The notes below the pieces were generated by a model. The model saw nothing but the letters and a program-made list of their open reading frames with translations. It had not been told where the DNA came from and did not search any database. This document shows positions 44,124 through 55,580 of a DNA stretch of 64,000 bases, one piece after another. The DNA comes from Henricia sp. BOLD:AAB3569 (Eukaryota > Echinodermata > Asteroidea > Spinulosida > Echinasteridae), in contig JBBELK010000366.1 of assembly GCA_037783545.1 (NCBI GenBank), forward strand, positions 620,001-684,000. Direction: 5' to 3'. The translations under genes and the position numbers were made by a program. Numbering within the stretch: position 1 is the first letter of the stretch; each line of letters starts with the position of its first letter.

Positions 44124-45660
44124 AATAAAAAAAAACGGTGCCGGTTTCTGGCAGACATATAGCTTGTTGGCACGTTGGTTATTGTCGCGAAACTTTTAGA
44201 CTTGGAGGCTGTGCTCGGGCTTGGTCCCAGGCTCGCATTGACGATGTGTAGCCATTTCGCGCAAACTTTTCCAACTTTCCTTTGGGAATAATTTCATTTA
44301 TACTGGACGAACCAAGAACATTTTCGTATTTTATAATTTCTTTCTGTTAAATAAAATTATACTTTTATTAAACTAGAGTGATTTTAATTTTGTTTGTCAC
44401 ATACCTACAGTATAAAACTATAGCCAGGTAAATAATGGCTATACGTGAATACCAATATACAACCAATATACAACCAATAGACCAAAAACATGACTCACAT
44501 TTTTGTGTTTGTACACTATCCTTAAAAGCCAGCTGGGGCAAGATACACCGAGTTTACATGACAAATCACACAAACAATCGTGATGTCAAGTCTACTGTGA
44601 TACTTAAAAGAATTAGTGATAATGTTCGTTCCATGCACTGCACCGGCATACACAAATGTATATTACTTTTTCTATGCGTATAGATTCACAATACAAGAAA
44701 AACAATGTTATACCTACATTATATATTAAAACCATTATATATTGAAGTGAATATTTTACTTTCTTCATTGAAATTATATAAACGGCTCGCAATTTCACAC
44801 TGTAAGCCTAATATATTGAAATCATGATCGTTTGACAAAACAAGGGAACTGACACCGATGTTAATTTTAAGTGCGTTGTAAAACATATGTGTACTTTGTA
44901 CATGTACTTGGCAGCAGCGTCGCCAGAACATTTGCTTGTTTTATTTACAACAGTCGGTTTGTTTTGTATTTTGTGTGTGAAATTACTTTACGCAAAATTA
45001 CTTAAATGCAAAATTCCTAAATATCTATTTTAAATTTAAATTATGGTAACTTTCTTACGGTAAATTACTGTTAACTCGTTTGACAGTAATTCATCGAAGA
45101 TAATCTACTTTATTGCACTATACCTTCACAGCAAATTAACGAATTCATTGTTTATGGTTACCTTTTAATGACGAAGAAACCATGAGTCAATTTAAGTATT
45201 CATGTGTAATTGCACGCATACTTTAAATACCCAAAGTATGATGAACTTCAAAAGATCATGTGCTTCGCAAAAAACACGTGGTGGTCAACAGGCTCACTGA
45301 GCACGCTTTGCAAGAAAAGCCCAAATCGAACCTATCCAGCTGCGAAAGTCCAAACGAAACGATTTCAACAAGTGCATGGGTGGACCATACATGTACGTAT
45401 AGTCACGGATCCCCAAACTCGTAAATTCGGGCATGTGGGAAACCTCAACCATGTACCACGATGACGAGTATAATTCCACATAAGATCACTATTCCATTAC
45501 TTTGTATCTAGAAGTGTTGATCACGGTCGTCCATTTACATATAGAGGATGAGTTCTGAATGTTATGGCATCTCCGGCAACTAAGGCCCTTCGTGCCATTG
45601 ACTACGCGGTACTAGATATACGTTTTGTAACTCTACTTGATTTATTTAAACTTCAGTTGA
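44124..45660. other. Spacer without a supported gene
   Basis: AT-rich, with repeated AACCAATATACAACCAATA near 44450-44480. No ORF longer than 84 codons and no convincing exon. Confidence 0.45.
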
Positions 45661-45815
45661 CGAAAGAGATGCAGTTTTAGAAGTGGGAGGAAACCCACAG
45701 GGAAATCGTTTGGCAGAAACCTACACGGCCGCGAGCAGGGACTGCAAATCCAATCCATGTACGGCTGGGTTGCAGAGGTACTATGCCAACCAGACTGCGC
45801 TATATAAAGGAAAAA
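45661..45815. repeat. SINE-derived fragment
   Basis: GGGAGGAAACCCACAGGGAA, AGAAACCTACACGGCC and AGCAGGGACTGCAAATCCAA form a block that resembles a SINE body common in marine invertebrates. Ends at the TA where the next element is inserted. Confidence 0.4.
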
Positions 45816-45830
45816 GGACCGGTTGATATA

Positions 45831-46273
45831 CACTACTAAAAAAAACTAAAGAATCAGACATTTGTCCTTCCAGATGTGTACCTCAAAATTGTACTTATTG
45901 TACACTGAAGCACATTTTTATGCTTGGTTTATAACCACCCTAGAATGTGAGATTATGCAATTGCTCAGTCATGTTTTTCAGAGTCGAGTTGGCTGAAGGG
46001 GTATCGAGAAGCCAGCGAAGACAGCACAGACACTATCAATCCTGATTTGAATTCCTTTATTTTGTGTTCTCATGGTGCTGAGCAAAGCGTTTTTCCAGTG
46101 TCATGGAACTTCAGTACGCTGTATTTTAAGTGTGCATTGGACTGGAAAAGTGTTTGTGGTTTTGTTGCATGAACATAACCAAATTAAATGCCACTCATAT
46201 TTGGTACGATGTGAATACTTTCTTTTAAAAAATATTTATTAGAAAGTATGATCCTTTAATTTTTTGAGTAGTG
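45831..46273. repeat. 443-bp MITE with CACTAC ends and TA target sites
   Basis: CACTACTAAAAAAAACTAAAG at the left and the complementary CTTTAATTTTTTGAGTAGTG at the right, each flanked by TA. TA targets and CACTAC-like ends suggest a Tc1/mariner-derived, non-autonomous element. No transposase frame inside. Confidence 0.7.
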
Positions 46274-46275
46274 TA

Positions 46276-46318
46276 TATGGAGCGGTCGGGTTGGCTTAGT
46301 GGTTCTTTCCCCGCCTTT
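46276..46318 (+). repeat. tRNA-like head of a SINE, interrupted
   Basis: GGAGCGGTCGGGTTGGCTTA followed by GTGGTT resembles a pol III A box. The matching B box GGTTTGATTCCCC occurs at 47450-47462, on the far side of the 1.08-kb palindromic element. GCCTTT at 46313-46318 is repeated at 47398-47403. Confidence 0.5.
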
Positions 46319-47397
46319 CACTCAATACTATATTTCCCAAAAAAGTGACAAGATGAGGCATTTTTAGTAGAAGTTCGTAACACGTTGATTTTACCTAATT
46401 TTGGGGTGCTGAATCCAAAAATGATTGTTACCAAGCTGTATTTGTTTAGGGTAAAGGGGCTTTTTTTGACAAAAACATAAAACAAGTGCTTTAAAAACAC
46501 TAGGTTTTGGTTTTAAAAAAAAACCCCAAAAAACAGGAGTTCTCAAATAGAACATAGTAGCATGCCACTCTTACCTAAATTTGAGGTGCTGAATCAAAAC
46601 ATGGCGGACCAAGCTGTACTATTTTGGGAAAAAAGAACATAACAATTGGTTTAAAAACACAAGTTTTTGTAAAAAAAAAAGGTATTTTCAAACTAAACAT
46701 AACATGCCAATTTTAGTTAAATTTGGGCACTGATAAATGGGGGTTACGTATACCAAGCTGTATTGTGATGAGGGGAAATGTGCTTTTTTAGCAAAAACAT
46801 AAAAACTGATTTAAAAACAATAGTTTTTGTACAAAACCAGATATTCACAAATAAAACATTGTAACATGCCAATCTTACTTATTTTCGGGGTGCTGAAATA
46901 TAAATTGGCTGTATACACCAACCTGTGGTTGGATATTAAAAGCGGTCATATACAACCAAAAAAAACCCCACAATTTGTCCTTATGATACAGCTTGGTAAC
47001 CGCCATTTTTGGAATCAGCACCCCGAAATTAAGTAAGATTTTCATGTTACCACGTTTTATTTCAGAATACCTGGTTTTGACTAGGTATAGTGTTTTTCAA
47101 AACATTTTTGATGTTTTTCTTTACCGTCAAATCACAGTTTGGTAACTGCCTTGTTTTGAATTCAGCACTCACAAATTAGGTAATAGCATGTAACCATGTT
47201 CTATCTGGGAATAACTATTTTTTTAAACAAAAAACTGGTGTTTATAAACTAATTTGTATGTTTTTGCCAAAAATGTCCCTTTACCCTCAAAATACAGCTT
47301 CGTAACAATCACTTTTAGATTCAGCGCCCAAAACTAGATAAAATCAACTCGTTACTAATTTGAACTTTAAAAAATGCCACTTCTTCCCTTAAAATGA
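46319..47397. repeat. Giant inverted repeat built of 150-175-bp satellite-like units
   Basis: Units with the core CTTACCTAAATTTGAGGTGCTGAATC, here read as TTACCTAA..GGGGTGCTGAAT, occur in plus orientation near 46387, 46562, 46705 and 46864, then inverted near 47012, 47157 and 47318. Other shared blocks: TACCAAGCTGTATT, GCAAAAACATAAAAAC, ACAAGTTTTTGT. The axis is near 46940. It interrupts a SINE with a probable 6-bp target duplication GCCTTT. Confidence 0.8.
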
Positions 47398-47403
47398 GCC
47401 TTT

Positions 47404-47470
47404 TTCGAAATGTCGCCAAGACTACATCTAGCATCTGACGTCCCAGGTTTGATTCCCCTAGATTTTCCTC
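47404..47470 (+). repeat. SINE continuation with B-box-like sequence
   Basis: CGCCAAGACTACATC...GTCCCAGGTTTGATTCCCC: downstream half of the tRNA-like head begun at 46276. Confidence 0.45.
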
Positions 47471-47703
47471 TCTTCTAAAACTGCATCCCCTTCGTCATCA
47501 TTTCAAGTTGATACTAAAGTATAAGTAATGAAGGTAAATTAGTCGCCTTACGAGCCAAGCTGGCTCATACGGCCGGTACATGAGTACCGGTTTCCATGGC
47601 ATAGAGTTACTAGGAGCATTGTTACTCCCCCTTGATGGGACGCCAATCCATTGCAGGTTTAACCCCAGCAGTTAGTTGTGTTTCCCAATCAACATTTGCC
47701 GGT

Positions 47704-48140
47704 GGGCAATTCCCAAAATTAGGGGTCCAAAAGTGTGACACGCTCTTCAAGATTTTCAAGTGTTTTTAGTGATTAAAAGTAGTTTCCCAGCAGAAAACAT
47801 TTATCTTCACTTCCACAAACGCCACTTAAATTTAATGTCTGTGTGTGGCTAAGGCATCCAGGTTAATGCGAACTCATTATACGGCCAATTTGCATTGGCG
47901 TATGAATCCCGGGACACCAAATTCCTATTCAATATCATGGAACAAATTATGGTCTTTTGTTTCGAATATGTGTCAGTAAACGGATTAAAAAATATTCAAG
48001 AAACTGATGATGTCCCCTTTAATTACAGGCCACAGTCGATTACTGAAAATTTGTGATAATAAGTGGCGATTTTTGAAGCTCAGGGTGTCGTACATAACTG
48101 GGACACCAAAGGTATTGGTCCCCTAATTTTGGGAATTACC
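47704..48140. repeat. 437-bp DNA element in the SINE, CCGGT target duplication
   Basis: Ends GGGCAATTCCCAAAATTAGG and CCTAATTTTGGGAATTACC are inverted repeats. CCGGT flanks both sides (47699-47703 and 48141-48145). No coding frame inside. Confidence 0.75.
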
Positions 48141-48162
48141 CCGGTACTTATTTATACACCTG

Positions 48163-48730
48163 CAGCCGATTTCACGAAACTTTACGCAATTGCGCAAGTC
48201 CACTTACCATAAATTATTGCGCAACTTGCGCAATAAGTTGCGGCGCGTTTCACGAAAGTTGCGCCACATTTGGATATGGCGCAACTCGCCCACTTACGCC
48301 ATAAAATGTAGCGTAACTTGCGCAATGGTTTTTGGTAGCGTAAGTTGAAAAAATGTGTCGTAGGACAGTGACAAGTGGCGATGATGCAGCTAGCTACACG
48401 TGCTTATTTACCGCATCGTCAAAGAACTGAACCCCAGCCTTCCGTTAGTAGAAAACGTCCGTTAGATGAAAGTGCAAAAATTGTGAAAAACAACGACGTA
48501 TGTTTTATGTATGACTATATTATCAAGCGCAAACATCAAATAGTCGTTGATAAACTAGAAATTAGCCTCGTCCTAGAAGTTACAAGTGCTAAAGTGAGAA
48601 AATAAACGTTGCGCAGCTAAGGAGAGTTTCGTGAAATCGATCTTGGGTTTATTGCGCAGCTACGCCATAAAGTTATGGCGCAAGTCTTACGCCATGGCGC
48701 AAGTTGCGCAGTGTTTCGTGAAATCGGCTG
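48163..48730. repeat. CAGCCGATTTCACG-family foldback element, long copy
   Basis: Ends CAGCCGATTTCACGAAACTT and TTTCGTGAAATCGGCTG; CTG flanks both sides. Subterminal arrays of TTGCGCAA, GGCGCAACT and TACGCCATAA. The middle (about 48360-48605) is unrelated AT-rich sequence with an ORF. A short, almost perfectly palindromic relative is at 58893-59012. Confidence 0.85.
48375..48605 (+). other. ORF inside the CAGCCG foldback element
   Basis: 76 codons: MMQLATRAYLPHRQRTEPQP, RKRPLDESAKIVKNNDVCF, MYDYIIKRKHQIVVDKLEI and a VTSAKVRK end. It is bracketed by the element's inverted arms and sits only in the long copy. Composition is coding-like, so it may be a captured exon or a relic of the element's own gene. 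Not recognised. Confidence 0.3.
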
Positions 48731-48875
48731 CTGGGTGGAGAGAAACAATGTGGAGTAAAGTGTTTTGTCTGTAAGGACACAACGCAATAGCAGTGACCAT
48801 GCAGGCTTCGAACCACGGAGCTATCAACCGAAAGTCCGACGCGCTATGAACTAGACCACCACGTCTCCTAAAATA

Positions 48876-50290
48876 GGGGCGTTCGAGATGCTTACACCGT
48901 GTAACACCAACTTACACCGGAGCGTTATTTTAGCCATCACGTGATACGCGAATTGTGCCTGACCTAGAACTAATTGCAATAGAATGCATTCCAACACTGG
49001 CAGGTGTATAAAGAAAATCACCATTAACATACTGGAAATCTAATATATTCTAATGAGTGGAAATGTGATTCTTTTTTTATGCCAATTTGCGGTAAATTGA
49101 GGGTGCTATTTCGTCTGTTACCTATCAGGAATCCGTGCACATTATGTAACAATCTTCGAGAAACACGACTACTCGTAGCAGACGAAATATTTCCCGTCGT
49201 CATGCTAAATATGAGGCATTATATACGAATCAGACATGTTTTTTCACATTTCGGGGCTTTTGTTTACAGTTAGTGGTAAAAAAACTGCCCTACCCGTTAT
49301 TCCTTCTTGTAAATTGGTTTGTAATAATTGTGAATTTTTGCTTGTGTGGATAAAATAGCACAGTGTTGTATAGACAAATTATATGATATGGGGATGATAA
49401 TAAGGTCCATGCCAAAAACAACAAAGGAGAATATATCTTAGTTTTTTTCACTTTAATTGTTTTGGTTAAAACACATGTAATTCTTGTATTGTCAATGTGC
49501 TTATTACAAAAATAAAATCCCCAAATTCGTCCATCCTCATAGAACTAAGAGCGTTTTCCTCAAGCGAGCACCTGATTTAGACACTGCCGTCTGCTCGCAA
49601 GTGGTCGTAATTACCATGCACCTACTATTTCGAAATATGTAGGTTGAAGTACGTTACCAGACTAGTTTCTGAGACGCCGTCGTCTGCTCGCAAGTGGTCG
49701 TATCACTACGCATCCACTATTACGAGACATGCAGACTGAGGAACGTTACCAGCTAATTATTAATTTTTAATTTCAAAAACTGCTTCAAAAACACCTTTCC
49801 ACTCAAAAGAAACAATTAGATTTTCCATATGTTGTTTATTGAATGTTGTGGCCTAGATTCATGTTAGAACGATTTCTATTGCAATAGTAAATCGACTGGA
49901 CTACTACCCGAGATCGCGAGCGGGTCTGTGGTGGAAAGCTCGTGTAATGACGTCACCTACTAATCGTGACGCGAGAAAGAAGGGAACAAAAGAGTTATGA
50001 CACAAAGTAGGAGGGAATAGGGCTGTAAATACATTTTGCTTAATCAGTAGATGTATGTGGGCATTGACAAAGTTTATTGCGGTACTTTAGGGCAATTATT
50101 TATGAGTGGCGCCTGCTTTATTTTCCATCGTGAGTCAAACGATAACAGCGTTTATAAAGCCCTACCTGGCAACAACTTTTGACCGTGTTCCGAGAATTCA
50201 AGGTGAAACCCTGTGTCGTTCGTTTTGCATTTTCTGGGGGCTTCCCCCGGTGTAAACACCGTTACACGGTGTAAGCATCTCGAACGCCCC
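48876..50290. mobile_element. 1.4-kb DNA transposon derivative with 30-bp perfect terminal inverted repeats
   Basis: GGGGCGTTCGAGATGCTTAC at 48876 continues to GTGTAAC at 48905; the exact complement occupies 50261-50290. TA flanks both ends (48874-48875, 50291-50292). Imperfect subterminal ACACCGG repeats extend the arms. Inside there is no transposase frame (longest ORF 64 codons), so it is non-autonomous. It contains a 90-bp tandem duplication at 49579-49752. Confidence 0.88.
49579..49752 (+). repeat. Two-copy direct repeat inside the 1.4-kb element
   Basis: CTGCTCGCAAGTGGTCGTA...ACGTTACCAG occurs at 49579-49660 and 49671-49752 with about 15 percent differences by eye. Confidence 0.8.
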
Positions 50291-50292
50291 TA

Positions 50293-51117
50293 ATAAAGTA
50301 TAGTTCAAGCTCTTACCGTATAGTTGATGACAAAGGGCCTTATTGTCGAAGATGCCATACAATTAACAACACAAACACATTGGTGTGCACATGTACACAT
50401 TGGTGTGCACATGAACATGTAATATTGGACCATTTATTGTAAAAGAGGACTGCTTTGTACTGTTCATTTGTGGTGGGCGAACAATGAATTATTTCACTCC
50501 AGTAAGCTAAAAAGGTTCACAACTACGAGTTACTAATTACATGTAGTACTGTACATACAATTGATTTAATCGTCTAGGCGTAGTATTTGTAGACAGCGCC
50601 TTTATTAGAGGCTGGGTCTCAGTCTAGTCCATCACAAGTAGCTGACAGCAATCAATACTTATGTTCCAATCGGCTTTGATACCTGTGAAGATCCTGTTGA
50701 ATTTTAAATTGGAAAAACGTGTTTAAAAAAAAACAAGAGTGCACTGGATAAAGGGGCTACCACTTTTAATAGTTTTTAATCTTCCATGATGCAATATGTT
50801 GGTGTTGTGAAAAACTGGCGCATGCTGATGAGGAGTGTAATCCACAGCTGGATTTCATATACCTTCATTCTGCCTAAATTGCCTTCCTGAAGGCCTGCAC
50901 TTCTAGGGCTGTTTTTGAGATGTGCTTTTCACGTCAGCTCATCCAACGCAGATTAAATCAGGATAAAACCCCAACAATATTGCTTTCTCGGAGCCTTTAA
51001 CTACAGGATTATCCACTATAAGTAGAAAATATAAGTTCACTGCTGTATGTACAGAGGTAAACCTGGATTTACGGAACTGTTTTGAATTCCAGAAAGGTTG
51101 TCAATCAGTGCCTTATC
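50293..51117. other. Spacer with a 20-bp tandem
   Basis: No gene. ACACATTGGTGTGCACATGT is duplicated at 50375-50394 and 50395-50414. Confidence 0.5.
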
Positions 51118-52402
51118 CTGTGGGCTGGTTGGGCCGGATAATTGGCTTGCTTTGGGCTGAGCTGGGCTGGGCCGAGTTTAGCTGAGCTGAAATAGATTGG
51201 GCAAGGCTGGGCTGGGCTCATATGTGTGATCGTTTGGGCTGCAGCTGACGGTCGATTGGGGTAGGCCGGCTGGGCCGGGCTGGCATGGGATATGAATTGG
51301 GCTGGAGTGGGTTGGGCTGAGCTAGGCTGGGGTTAGGCTGGGCTGGGGTTAGGCTTGAACTGGGGCTTGGGTTAGGCTGGAACTGGGACAGAGGTTGGAG
51401 CTGGGACTGAAACTGGCCAGAGCTGGGCCGGGCCGGGCCGGGCCAGGGCTGTGGGTGGCTGTGTGAAGCCGAGCTGGGGCTGGGCTGGGCTGGGCTGGGC
51501 TGGGCTTCGGGGCATCGCGCTGGCCGCTGGCTTGGGAGGGCTTTGGGCTGGGCAGGGATGCTTCGGGCTGGGATTGGAGGGCTCCGGCATGGGATGGGAG
51601 GGCTTCGGGCTTCGAGCTGGGTTGGGATGGATTCAGGATGGGATTAGGTGGGTTTGGGCTTCAGGCTGGGCCGGGATTGCTTTGGGCTGGGATGACTTCC
51701 GACTGGGCTTGGAAGGCTTCGGGCTGGGCTTTGGGGCTGGGCTTTTGGACTCGGGGATGGGCTGGGGGAGGGCTTCGGGCTGGGCTGGGCTGGGCTGGGA
51801 TGGGATGGCTTCAGACTGGGCGTTGGAGGCCTTGGGCTTGGCTCGTATGGCTTCGGGATGGGCTCGGTGGCTTTGGGCTGGGCTAGGGTGGCTTCGGGCT
51901 GGGCTTGGCCGGGCTGGGTTTGGGTGGGTTTGGGTAGCTTCGGGCTGGGCTTGGGTGGCATCGGGCTGGGTTTGGGTGGCTTCGGGCTGGGCTTGGATGG
52001 CTTTGGGCTAGGCTTTGGGCTGGGCTTAGGGCGGCTTCGGGCTGGGCTTCCGGGCTTCGGCCTGGCTCCTGGCTGGGTTGGGATGACTTTCAGCTGGGCT
52101 GGGATGTCTTCCAGCTGGGTTTGGAAGGCTTCGGGCTGGGCTGGCAGGGCTTTCGGCTAGGATGGCTTGGGCTAGGCCATGATGGCTTCCGGCTTGGCTC
52201 TTGGCTTCAGTCTGGGCTGGGTGGGCGTTGGACTAGGCTTCAAGACTTCGAGCTGGGCTGAAATGGCTTCGGGCTGGCTTTGGGCTGGACTAGAATGGCT
52301 TTGGGCTGGGCTGGGATGGCTTCGGGCTAGACTGGCATGGCTACGGGAAGGGTTGGCCACTGGCTGGGTTGGAATGGCTTTAGGCTGGGCTAGGATGGCC
52401 AA
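51118..52402. repeat. GGGCTGG-type minisatellite, 1.3 kb
   Basis: Degenerate tandem array of TGGGCTGGGCTT, GGCTTCGGGCTGGG and GGGATGGCTT units. It keeps several frames open on both strands (Gly-Trp-Leu rich on plus, Pro-Ser-Lys rich on minus); these are by-products of the repeat, not genes. The unit drifts from short GGGCTGG at the left to longer TTCGGGCTGGG-GATGG units at the right. Confidence 0.95.
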
Positions 52403-52539
52403 GTTTGTTGGTAGAAATTTCATAAGTGATGATCCTCATAGGTGATGATCTTTAATAAGGTGAAGGCACCAAACACAGTTAGCATAACAGTCGTTAACAT
52501 ACATGCCAGTATTGCATTCCCAGTCCACGACAACACAGA

Positions 52540-52762
52540 CTGATGCTTCTAGCACATGGTATAAACGAGATATTGCAGGAAATAGATAATTCACGGCGGA
52601 CCTCATTATAATAAAAAGGATTAACAATTATTCCACACATTCCAAAATGTCACTGTTGTATTCCCTGACCTTAAAAACATATGTATAGATACTGCGCTGA
52701 TCCTTCTGGCACATGTTATTGCTCAGATATTGCAGGAAATAGATAAATTCCTTAATGGCGGA
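52540..52762 (+). repeat. About 65-bp direct repeat, two copies
   Basis: CTGATGCTTCTAGCACATGG...GATATTGCAGGAAATAGATAA at 52540-52600 and a diverged copy at 52697-52762. Confidence 0.8.
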
Positions 52763-53607
52763 ATATAATTTGCGTAACAATGGGTTTTGAAAACAAATTG
52801 CTAAAAGCTGACACGCCAGCATCAATCAGATTATTAAAGTACATGCCTGGACTACTTGTACAGTACGCTCGATTACCCAGCACGATATGGGGCCTAAAGA
52901 CGCCCCCTAATGCCCCTAAATGACTCAACACATTCTTCCCTTTTGATAACGCACCAAACCCCCAAACCCCACCCCTACCCCCCTAAAAACTGAAAGGAAT
53001 TCCTTTATAATTCCTTGGATGTTTGAGACACAATAGGGTAACATTGGTAGGGTACCCTCGGTCCCATATCATACTGCATATGTGCGACAACGGCGGACAT
53101 TTGGTGCATGATATGTGACAGAGGGACCCCCTCCTTTCCATTGTTCGCCCATTCGTCTCAACCATCAAATAATTTTACAAGAATTCCTTCCAGGTGTTGG
53201 TGGAGAAGAGTTGGTACTTTAACAAAATAGGAGCGTGTGTGTGTGTTAGTGTTAAGGTATAGGCCTAAGGGGCAGTAGGCCTATACATGTAGTCCCTTTG
53301 TCACATATCGTACTTGGTATAACGGTGGATTTGGTGGGAGTGAGAAATATAGGGGCAAGCAACAACCCCCAAAAGTTGTCAAATGGCGACCCATTGACCA
53401 CCACTAGCTCTTTTGGGGTCCACGGATGTGCCCCTATATACTGGGGCACCACTTAAATTTATTTTGGCAATGCCAAAACAACCTTTCCCTTTTGGCAGTG
53501 GTAATGAGATGTGCTGTCATGGATGCCCTACTAGTGTGCGAATATAACCCTGAAACCGACTCCTACTTTTACCATTTTAGTGGTCATACAAAACTCATTT
53601 AACCTAC
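52763..53607. other. Spacer, downstream of or intronic to the minus-strand gene
   Basis: No exon seen by eye. Two loosely similar blocks (CATATCATACTGCATATG near 53066 and CACATATCGTACTTGG near 53302) may be related. Confidence 0.4.
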
Positions 53608-53700
53608 CTTATCTTTTTGCTCTCGAATTGTATCAACAGCTGCTTCTTCATACTGTGGGTCTTTTGCAGGGTCATCCATTATTATTTCACCAGCCATATT
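53608..53700 (-). CDS. Unrecognised multi-exon gene, exon D (last one seen)
   Basis: 93 bp, 31 codons, phase 0 at both ends: NMAGEIIMDDPAKDPQYEEA, AVDTIREQKDK. Acceptor CAACTCCTGCAG and donor AAG|GTAGGT are both good. The donor means the gene continues to the left, but I did not find the next exon. The residues are acidic and helical, suggesting a linker or coiled segment. It joins in phase to exon C at 56061. Confidence 0.62.
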
Positions 53701-53744
53701 CTGCAGGAGTTGAATACTGAATATCTATCTGACTGTTATCAACC

Positions 53745-53994
53745 TTGGGGCCAATTTTATGGCACTGTTAATTTAGCACAAACATTTGCTTAGTACAGAA
53801 TTTTGTGTTCTATATTGCAAAAATAGGTTGTCAGCCAAAATCGTGAGTGATTTGTATATTTACTAATATGTTGCTGCTGTTCCTAAAAACACAGTCGATA
53901 TGACACACAATTTTGGCTGGTAACCCATTTTACAACTCAAATAAATTGTGCTATAAAGCAAATTTTTTGCCATGATATGTACATTGGCCCCTGG
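53745..53994. repeat. Foldback MITE in the intron, old copy
   Basis: TTGGGGCCAATTTTATGGCA at the left and TGCCATGATATGTACATTGGCCCC with CTGG at the right. Same style as 55581-55826 but more diverged. Confidence 0.65.
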
Positions 53995-54778
53995 TTACAT
54001 CATTCAAATTCTATTTGCGAATGATATAATTTAACTTAACTGGATTTTTAGGCTTTCTTACACCATAACACCATACATCTGATTTTCCCTTTGAAAAAAG
54101 TATCCTTGAATAAGCCTTTTTGATATCTCACGCAAGCAAGGAATTGTGGTATTGAATGTGGATAAACAAGCCCATGTGCGGGCACGCCAACTGTGTTGTG
54201 CATACGCGCATGTATTGGACACTCGCTTATTTAAAAAAAAATCAAAACTTTCAGTAAAAACTGAAATCAAATGCATTGCACAGGTTTCTGTATTCGACAG
54301 CAGGAAACTTACATGTACATGTATGTATCTTGCATCTTTTTCACAAGATGGTTTGTAATAGAACTGAAATATGGCTTTCTATTACCACGTCAGCTGACAT
54401 CTTCAGCTGACGATTTCCTAAACCAGAGATCGGTTACATACAAAAACATTTTTTTTTCTCAAATTGATAAATTTTCCGACGCCCACAGTATGAGACTAGT
54501 CTATTTATGCCACATGTGCAATGTCAAGAAAATTCACTGAAAAATTGCACAAAATAAGTCTTACACTTAAAGTTTTACTGTATCAGTATATATTGAAATA
54601 TAGAAGATCGAAATGGGTCCAACTGTCAAATGCAATGTTTCCCTGATATATTAGTTTTATAAGAAAATGATAACTGAAGATCAATTTACATATATTAAAT
54701 GTGACAAAATTGTGATTTTTACACCAACAAATTTAACATGTTTAATTTTTTTTTACCACATTCAGCACAGTAGTGTAA
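53995..54778. other. Intronic AT-rich sequence
   Basis: No supported exon or repeat boundary. Confidence 0.4.
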
Positions 54779-55363
54779 TTAAAGGGGCAATCAGAGTTTA
54801 TTTCTCCACTTTTCACGAGAACAAAAATGTATTGTATTGATCTTCGATTACTAGAGAGACAAATTCCTAATATAAAAAATTAGAAAATTCTACCCATGTT
54901 GAAAATTAAGGACAAATTTTCATCGTAAATTTACCTTCCATATTTATGCGAGCAACAAATGGAAACATGTGAATGAGCAGTGCCCTCTGTTGTTCAGCTC
55001 CGACATCGGCCGTTTTCAAAACGACCATCTTTGTCTGTGGCTCTGGCCTGCGTAATTTTTTGTTTACACCACTGCGAGGGGAAAACAAGTTTTTTTTGTA
55101 CCTTTTTAGCGTCTTGAGACTATATAATAGGTTAGGGTTCAGGTTTAGGGTTGGTTATTTTAAGGAAATTTAGAGTTTTGAATGCAGTCGGTTTGCAACC
55201 AGCTTCGAATCTCAGTATTGGTTCGGGATTTTTCGAAATTTCTCGGTTTCTTCTTTTTCTCTAATACTATAGTGAGAGTTAGAGTTCAGGCTATTTCCAA
55301 GATTGTCACTATAGAAGTATCAGTCATTGGAAACTTAGTGGACTCTATTCGGGTTGAAAAATT

Positions 55364-55397
55364 GGGGTGTACGCCTCGCTGGGGTGTACGCCTCGCT
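55364..55397 (+). repeat. 17-bp tandem duplication
   Basis: GGGGTGTACGCCTCGCT twice, followed by a partial third GGGGTGTA. Confidence 0.9.
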
Positions 55398-55580
55398 GGG
55401 GTGTAAACAAAAACACGCCTCCGGCCTGGTGTGTCCCAGCAATATTAATGGATTAAGAAACATTTTGGGCCAATGCTAATTTGAACGTTCACCCCTCTTG
55501 AGCATATTTATTAACACCTATGTGGAACAGATTTTGTGCATACGTCGACACATCTAAACGTATCACGTGCATAGCTATGC

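Larger units (their letters stand above)
47533..48870 (-). repeat. tRNA-derived SINE, twice interrupted
   Basis: On the minus strand the head begins near 48868 (GACGTGGTGGTCTAGTTCAT as A-box region) with B box GGTTCGAAGCC near 48811-48821, and continues through CACATTGTTTCTCTCC. The body then resumes across two insertions: GGTGTATAAATAAGTACCGG and GATTGGCGTCCCATCAAGGG. Pieces: 48734-48868, 48141-48162 and about 47533-47703. Joining the pieces with one copy of each target duplication gives a continuous SINE. Confidence 0.7.

Noticed and set aside
49579-49752. CRISPR-like repeat array
   Set aside because: Only two long diverged copies inside a eukaryotic DNA element; no spacer periodicity and no cas genes.
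51451-52445. Several 80-186-codon frames on both strands
   Set aside because: They are translations of the GGGCTGG minisatellite, open in many frames, with no start or splice context.
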